DNA from: Micromonospora alfalfae
Lineage (GTDB): Bacteria > Actinomycetota > Actinomycetes > Mycobacteriales > Micromonosporaceae
Assembly: GCF_022230925.1 (NCBI RefSeq)
Contig: NZ_JAKKFH010000026.1
Location: 62,001 to 126,000 of the forward strand
DNA length: 64,000 nt
Direction: 5' to 3'
The number at the start of each line of letters is the position of its first letter. The first letter of the stretch is position 1. A program made the position numbers and the translations under genes. This document shows positions 59,095 through 64,000 of the stretch, one piece after another. The notes under the pieces are model-generated. The model made no database searches. It was not told where the DNA came from and saw nothing but the letters and a program-made list of their open reading frames with translations.

Positions 59095-59376
59095 TCAGCG
59101 GCTCTGCGCGGAGACCGGGGTTGCGCTCTCGGCCAGCACTGTGACACCGTCGGCGCTCACCGAGAGGAAGCCGCCGGCCACCTCGTAGGCGACCTGCTCA
59201 CCGCCGGCGAGCTTGATGCGTACCTGGCCGGGCTCGGCGAGCTGGCCGAGTAGCGGCGCGTGCCCCGGCAGGACACCGAGCTCGCCTTCGGTCGTCCGGG
59301 CGACGACCATCTCGGCGTCACCGGACCAGACCTTCTCCTCGACGGCGACGAGCTCGACGTGAAGCTGCTGTGCCAC
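59095..59376 (-). CDS. atpC: ATP synthase epsilon subunit
   Basis: The 93-residue protein has the epsilon N-terminal beta-sandwich (LHVELVAVEEKVWSGDAEMVVARTTEGELGVLPGHAPLLGQLAEPGQVRI) and ends early; the C-terminal helical hairpin of many epsilon subunits is missing or very short, as in several actinobacteria. It couples the F1 rotor to the c-ring. The GTG follows AAGGAG at five bases. It does not follow atpD directly: an LCP gene and a terminator lie between, and it has its own predicted promoter at 59410-59438. Confidence 0.93.
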   Translation of the reverse strand: MAQQLHVELVAVEEKVWSGDAEMVVARTTEGELGVLPGHAPLLGQLAEPGQVRIKLAGGEQVAYEVAGGFLSVSADGVTVLAESATPVSAQSR

Positions 59377-59409
59377 GCTGTCTCCTTGCTGCGGCTACGG
59401 ATTGCCGAA

Positions 59410-59438
59410 AGTCTAGCCTGACGACGCGGCGCGCCCAA
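59410..59438 (-). promoter_or_regulatory. Predicted atpC promoter
   Basis: On the minus strand TTGGGC (59433-59438) and TAGACT (59410-59415) are 17 bp apart, 34 bp or less before the atpC start. This would let atpC and DUF2550 be transcribed apart from the rest of the ATP synthase genes. Confidence 0.55.
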
Positions 59439-59464
59439 CGCGGGTGGGGACAACGCCGCCCTGA

Positions 59465-60601
59465 CTACTTGGCCTTGTTCACGAATTCCGGGTGCTCCAG
59501 CAGGAACGGGTCCAGTTGTTCGTTGTGCAGGGCGGTGAAAAAGTCCGGGACCCCCTCCTGGAACTGTTCGCCCAGGTATTTCTTGCCGTCGAAGACCCCA
59601 CCACCGGGCAGCTTGATCATCTCGATGGTGTTCGGACGGATGTCCTTCAGGGCGAGCCCGAAGTCGACAACACTGTTGCCCCGACCGCTGAAGATCAGCG
59701 ACTGACCGGCGGCGCGGAGCACCTTGTCCAGCTTGATCGGGTTGGACACCACATCGGCGCTGAAGGCCTGGCCGACCATGGCCTTGACGAACTGCTGCTG
59801 GTGGCGTTGCCGGCCGTAGTCGGAATCCGGAACGCCGTTCTTCGGGTAGCGCTGCCGGACGTAGTCCAACGCCTGCCACCCACTCAGGTGCTGGTTGCCC
59901 TTCTTGTAGAGCGCCTGCGGGCCGACGTAGCCCTCACCGCGGGTGTTGCCCGGCCGCGGCTTGCCGTCCGGCTGCTTGTGCTCTGACTTCACGTCGCGCT
60001 CGATGTACATGTCGACTCCACCCATGGCGTCGACGATCTTCTGGAAGCCGGTGAAGTTGATGATCGCGCCCGCGTCGAAGCGCTTGATGCCGGTCACCTT
60101 CTGCACGGTGGTGGCCAGCAGCTCGAACCCGCTTGCCGCGTCGGGGTTGGCCCCCGGCACCCTGCTGCCGAACGACATGGCGGCGTTGATCTTCGTGGTC
60201 TCGCCCGGGAAGTTGGCCCTCTTGAACTCCGGAATGTGCACGTAGAGGTCACGTGGCAGCGAGAACAGGTAGGCCCGGTCCATCGAGGCGGGCACGTGCA
60301 GCACCATGATCGAGTCGGCCAGCGGCGCGGCCGTCGGCGTACGCGGGTCGATGCCGACGAGCAGGATGTTGAGCGGGCCCTTGATGTCGCTCTTCTTCGC
60401 CTGGGCGCCCGCGGCCTGGTCGCCGAAGAGGTCTGCCTTGCCGACGGACCCCTCGTAGCGGGCCATCAGCACCTCGGTGCCGACCAGCACGGCGCCGCTG
60501 AGCACGGCCAGCACGGTGCCGAACACAGTGCAGATCCTGGCCCACCGCGGCACACCTCGCCAGATGGACCGCTTGCGGCCACGCTTGCCGGCCTCACCCA
60601 C
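59465..60601 (-). CDS. LCP (LytR-CpsA-Psr) family glycopolymer ligase
   Basis: GTG 60601 follows GGAG at six bases (ATG 60607 is in frame but too close to it), giving 378 residues. A basic N-terminus and one membrane helix (ARICTVFGTVLAVLSGAVLVGTEVL) precede the LCP domain: ILLVGIDPR, ADSIMVLHVP, FSLPRDLYVHIP, GGVDMYIERD, LSGWQALDYVRQRYP with the active-site Arg residues, and DYGRQRHQQQFVKAM. LCP proteins attach lipid-linked polymers such as arabinogalactan or teichoic acids to peptidoglycan outside the membrane. Its position between atpD and atpC is unusual. A terminator separates it from atpD. Confidence 0.92.
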   Translation of the reverse strand: MGEAGKRGRKRSIWRGVPRWARICTVFGTVLAVLSGAVLVGTEVLMARYEGSVGKADLFGDQAAGAQAKKSDIKGPLNILLVGIDPRTPTAAPLADSIMVLHVPASMDRAYLFSLPRDLYVHIPEFKRANFPGETTKINAAMSFGSRVPGANPDAASGFELLATTVQKVTGIKRFDAGAIINFTGFQKIVDAMGGVDMYIERDVKSEHKQPDGKPRPGNTRGEGYVGPQALYKKGNQHLSGWQALDYVRQRYPKNGVPDSDYGRQRHQQQFVKAMVGQAFSADVVSNPIKLDKVLRAAGQSLIFSGRGNSVVDFGLALKDIRPNTIEMIKLPGGGVFDGKKYLGEQFQEGVPDFFTALHNEQLDPFLLEHPEFVNKAK

Positions 60602-60771
60602 GAGCATCTCCGTTCGTTACGCCCACGACGAGGAAGACGGGCGCACGTCGCCGAAAGGTTGCAAAGATCAACGCTCGTTCAGGTGAGCGCGGAACGAACC
60701 GTAGCTCGGGAGCCTCCAAAGTGACGACCACGAGTAACGGACCGCGACGATGGTAGGACGCGAACATGAAC

Positions 60772-60807
60772 AAAAGACTGCCCCGGCATTGCCGGGGCAG
60801 TCTTTTT
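60772..60807 (-). terminator. Intrinsic terminator after atpD
   Basis: A near-perfect hairpin (AAAAGACTGCCCCGGC, 60772-60787, and its complement 60791-60806) with an ATT loop and T tracts on both sides lies 24 bp after the atpD stop. It is the strongest rho-independent terminator in the window and should close the main ATP synthase operon before the LCP gene. Confidence 0.92.
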
Positions 60808-60830
60808 GCTACAGATCGGACGAGGGCTGG

Positions 60831-62266
<1,436 letters not shown>

Positions 62267-62267
<1 letters not shown>

Positions 62268-63196
62268 CACACTTCACTTCCCGACGCGGCCAGCGCGTTG
62301 GCGCCGCCGACGATCTCGCTGATCTCCTGGGTGATCCCGGCCTGGCGAGCCGAGTTCATCTCACGCGTGTACTTCTCGATCATGTCTTCGGCGTTGTCGG
62401 TGGCGCTCTTCATCGCCCGCCGCCGTGCCGCCGACTCACTCGCCGCCGACTCGATCAACGCCGCGTAGATCCGCGTGTTGATGTACCTCGGCAGGAGCGC
62501 GTCGAGCAGCGCCTCCGCCTCCGGCTCGAACTCGTACGCCGGCAGCAGCCCCTCGGAGCGCGGCCGGTCCTCCACCTGCATCGGACCAATGATCTTGGTG
62601 ACCGGGTTCTGCGTCATCAGCGAGTGGAACTCGGTGTAGACGATGTGCAACTCGTCGACGCCGAGCACCCCGTCCGCGCCTGCACCGCCGTCGACATCGT
62701 CCGCGCCGGCCGTGAACGCCTTGATCAGCGTCTCACCCACAGTGCGGGCGTCCTCGAACGAGGGCTGCTCGCTGAAGCCCGTCCAGTTGGCCTCGATCGG
62801 CCGGTTGCGGAACCGGTAGAACCCGACGCCCTTACGCCCGATGACGTAGAGCACCGGCTCCTTGCCGTCCGCCTTGAGCCGCGCGATCAGCGACTCCGCC
62901 ATCTTGATCGCGTTGGCGCTGTAGCCGCCGGCCAGGCCACGGTCGCTGGTGACCAACAGGACGCCCGCCCGGCGCACCCGCTCGCGCGGGGTGAGCAGCG
63001 GGTGGTCGATCCGCGCGTTGGACGCCAGCGCCGTGAGCACGCCGGTGATGGCCTGGGCGTACGGCAGGGACGCCTGCACCCGGGCCTGGGCCTTGGCGAT
63101 CCGGCTCGTCGCCACGAGCTCCATCGCCTTGGTGATCTTCTTCATCGACTTCGCCGAGCGGATCCGTTGACGAAGAACGCGTACCTGGGCCGCCAT
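62267..63196 (-). CDS. atpG: ATP synthase gamma subunit
   Basis: The 309-residue protein has the gamma-subunit coiled-coil ends: QVRVLRQRIRSAKSMKKITKAMELVATSRIAKAQ at the N-terminus and RRRAMKSATDNAEDMIEKYTREMNSARQAGITQEISEIVGGANAL at the C-terminus. This rotor stalk turns inside the alpha3beta3 ring. A central insertion with ADDVDGGAGADG (about 190-200) is typical of actinobacterial homologues. It starts 4 bp after atpA and couples to atpD by a one-base overlap. Confidence 0.97.
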
Positions 63197-63200
63197 GGGA

Positions 63201-64000
63201 TCAGCTCTCGGCCGGGCGGTCGGTCGCGCCGTCGCGGAAGCGGGTCACCGTCTCGCGGTTCTCCTCGCCCTCCAGCGGCGCGGCCGGCGCGTCGTTGACC
63301 TTGCGCTCGTCGTCCTTGCCGAGGAAGACCTGCTTGAACTCGCTGATCGCGTTGTCCAGCGAGCCGACGATGTCGTCGCCCCACTGGTTGTCGGCGATCC
63401 CGGCCAGCACACCCGCGTGCTTGTGCCGCAGGTACTGGAGGAACTCCGACTCGAAGCGCCGGACCTCACCCACCGGGATGTCGTCCAGCTTGCCCTCGGT
63501 GCCGGCCCAGACCGAGACGACCTCTTCCTGCACCGGGTACGGCGAGTAGTTCGGCTGCTTGAGCAGCTCGACCAGCCGGACACCGCGGTCCAGCTGTGCC
63601 CGGGAGGCCTTGTCCAGGTCGGAGGCGAAGGCGGCGAACGCCTCCAGCTCGCGGTACTGGGCCAGGTTGAGACGCAGCGAACCGGCGACCTTACGCATCG
63701 GCTTCACCTGCGCGGCGCCACCGACCCGGGAGACCGAGGTACCGACGTTGATCGCCGGACGGACGCCCTGGTTGAACAGGTCGGTCTCCAGGAAGATCTG
63801 GCCGTCGGTGATCGAGATGACGTTGGTCGGGATGAAGGCCGAGATGTCGTTGGCCTTCGTCTCGATGATCGGCAGACCGGTCATCGAGCCGCCACCCAGC
63901 TCGTCGGAGAGCTTCGCGCAACGCTCCAGCAGACGCGAGTGCAGGTAGAAGACGTCGCCCGGGTACGCCTCACGGCCCGGCGGGCGACGCAGCAGCAGCG
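63201..64000 (-). CDS. atpA: ATP synthase alpha subunit, C-terminal part
   Basis: The minus-strand frame runs from the window edge without a start to a stop at 63201, about 266 residues. It contains RPPGREAYPGDVFYLHSRLLERCAKLSDELGGGSMTGLPIIETKANDISAFIPTNVISITDGQIFLE, then GTSVSRVGGAAQ and the long C-terminal helical domain. This is the nucleotide-binding and C-terminal half of F1 alpha. The first half, with its P-loop, lies beyond the window. It is followed after 4 bp by atpG. Confidence 0.97.
   Translation of the reverse strand, partial: LLLRRPPGREAYPGDVFYLHSRLLERCAKLSDELGGGSMTGLPIIETKANDISAFIPTNVISITDGQIFLETDLFNQGVRPAINVGTSVSRVGGAAQVKPMRKVAGSLRLNLAQYRELEAFAAFASDLDKASRAQLDRGVRLVELLKQPNYSPYPVQEEVVSVWAGTEGKLDDIPVGEVRRFESEFLQYLRHKHAGVLAGIADNQWGDDIVGSLDNAISEFKQVFLGKDDERKVNDAPAAPLEGEENRETVTRFRDGATDRPAES

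Noticed and set aside
60667..60682. ATCAACGCTCGTTCAG upstream of the LCP gene as a further operator copy
   Set aside because: Only 12 of 16 matches, no shared extended core with another site, and no acyl-CoA link; several such matches are expected by chance.

Overview
The window is a 64-kb chromosomal segment of a high-GC actinobacterium, most likely a Micromonosporaceae member such as Micromonospora. The basis is strong GC3 codon bias, GTG starts and leaderless promoters, a cvn-type conservon, FilP/Scy-like polarity proteins, an actinobacterial NAD-glutamate dehydrogenase, NucS, DUF397, and a MurA with Asp in place of the catalytic Cys. Gene order is ordinary core chromosome. No phage, integrase, CRISPR array, rRNA or tRNA was found.

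Layout. 1-7.5 kb (minus): N-terminus of a sugar transferase, a VWA/solute-binding membrane protein, a beta-propeller lactonase, and a cvnABCD signalling operon. 7.8-12.2 kb (plus): two related membrane/acidic proteins, a sodium:solute symporter with a small partner, and a disordered protein. 12.3-16.6 kb: a secreted CBM2-GH6 cellulase with a CebR-like operator, then a repeat-rich surface protein and a class F-type sortase. 16.7-26.7 kb: NAD-glutamate dehydrogenase, a MecA-type penicillin-binding lipoprotein, an arginase-family enzyme with a repeat tail, and a thioredoxin/TPR protein. 26.9-35 kb: isobutyryl-CoA mutase large subunit, two Asp23 proteins, a SapA-like secreted protein, MeaB, thiolase, methylmalonyl-CoA epimerase and crotonyl-CoA carboxylase/reductase. 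35.4-38.9 kb: FilP-like and Scy-like coiled coils. 39-43.6 kb: a DUF559 gene bracketed by matching palindromes, a repeat-rich patch, DUF397, an AI-2E-type permease and small genes. 43.6-57.6 kb: a double 3-hydroxyacyl-CoA dehydrogenase, hydrolases, FHA protein, aldehyde dehydrogenase, NucS, ethylmalonyl-CoA mutase (MeaA-type), an ABC exporter, a second 3-hydroxybutyryl-CoA dehydrogenase and MurA. 57.6-64 kb: corrinoid adenosyltransferase, DUF2550, and ATP synthase epsilon, beta, gamma and alpha genes, with an LCP-family gene between beta and epsilon.

How it fits together. A dispersed set of genes makes an acetyl-CoA assimilation and acyl-CoA rearrangement network: thiolase, two 3-hydroxybutyryl-CoA dehydrogenases, crotonyl-CoA carboxylase/reductase, ethylmalonyl-CoA mutase, methylmalonyl-CoA epimerase and isobutyryl-CoA mutase. 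The B12-enzyme helpers MeaB and a corrinoid adenosyltransferase lie in the same window. All six promoter regions serving these carbon-skeleton genes carry a variant of one imperfect 16-bp palindrome (CTTAGCGATCGTTCAG), which looks like the operator of an unidentified dimeric repressor. This is the strongest candidate for an undescribed regulatory system here. The second is the DUF559 endonuclease-fold gene enclosed by two near-identical palindromes, in a chromosome segment that carries a wider family of long GATC-tipped intergenic hairpins.
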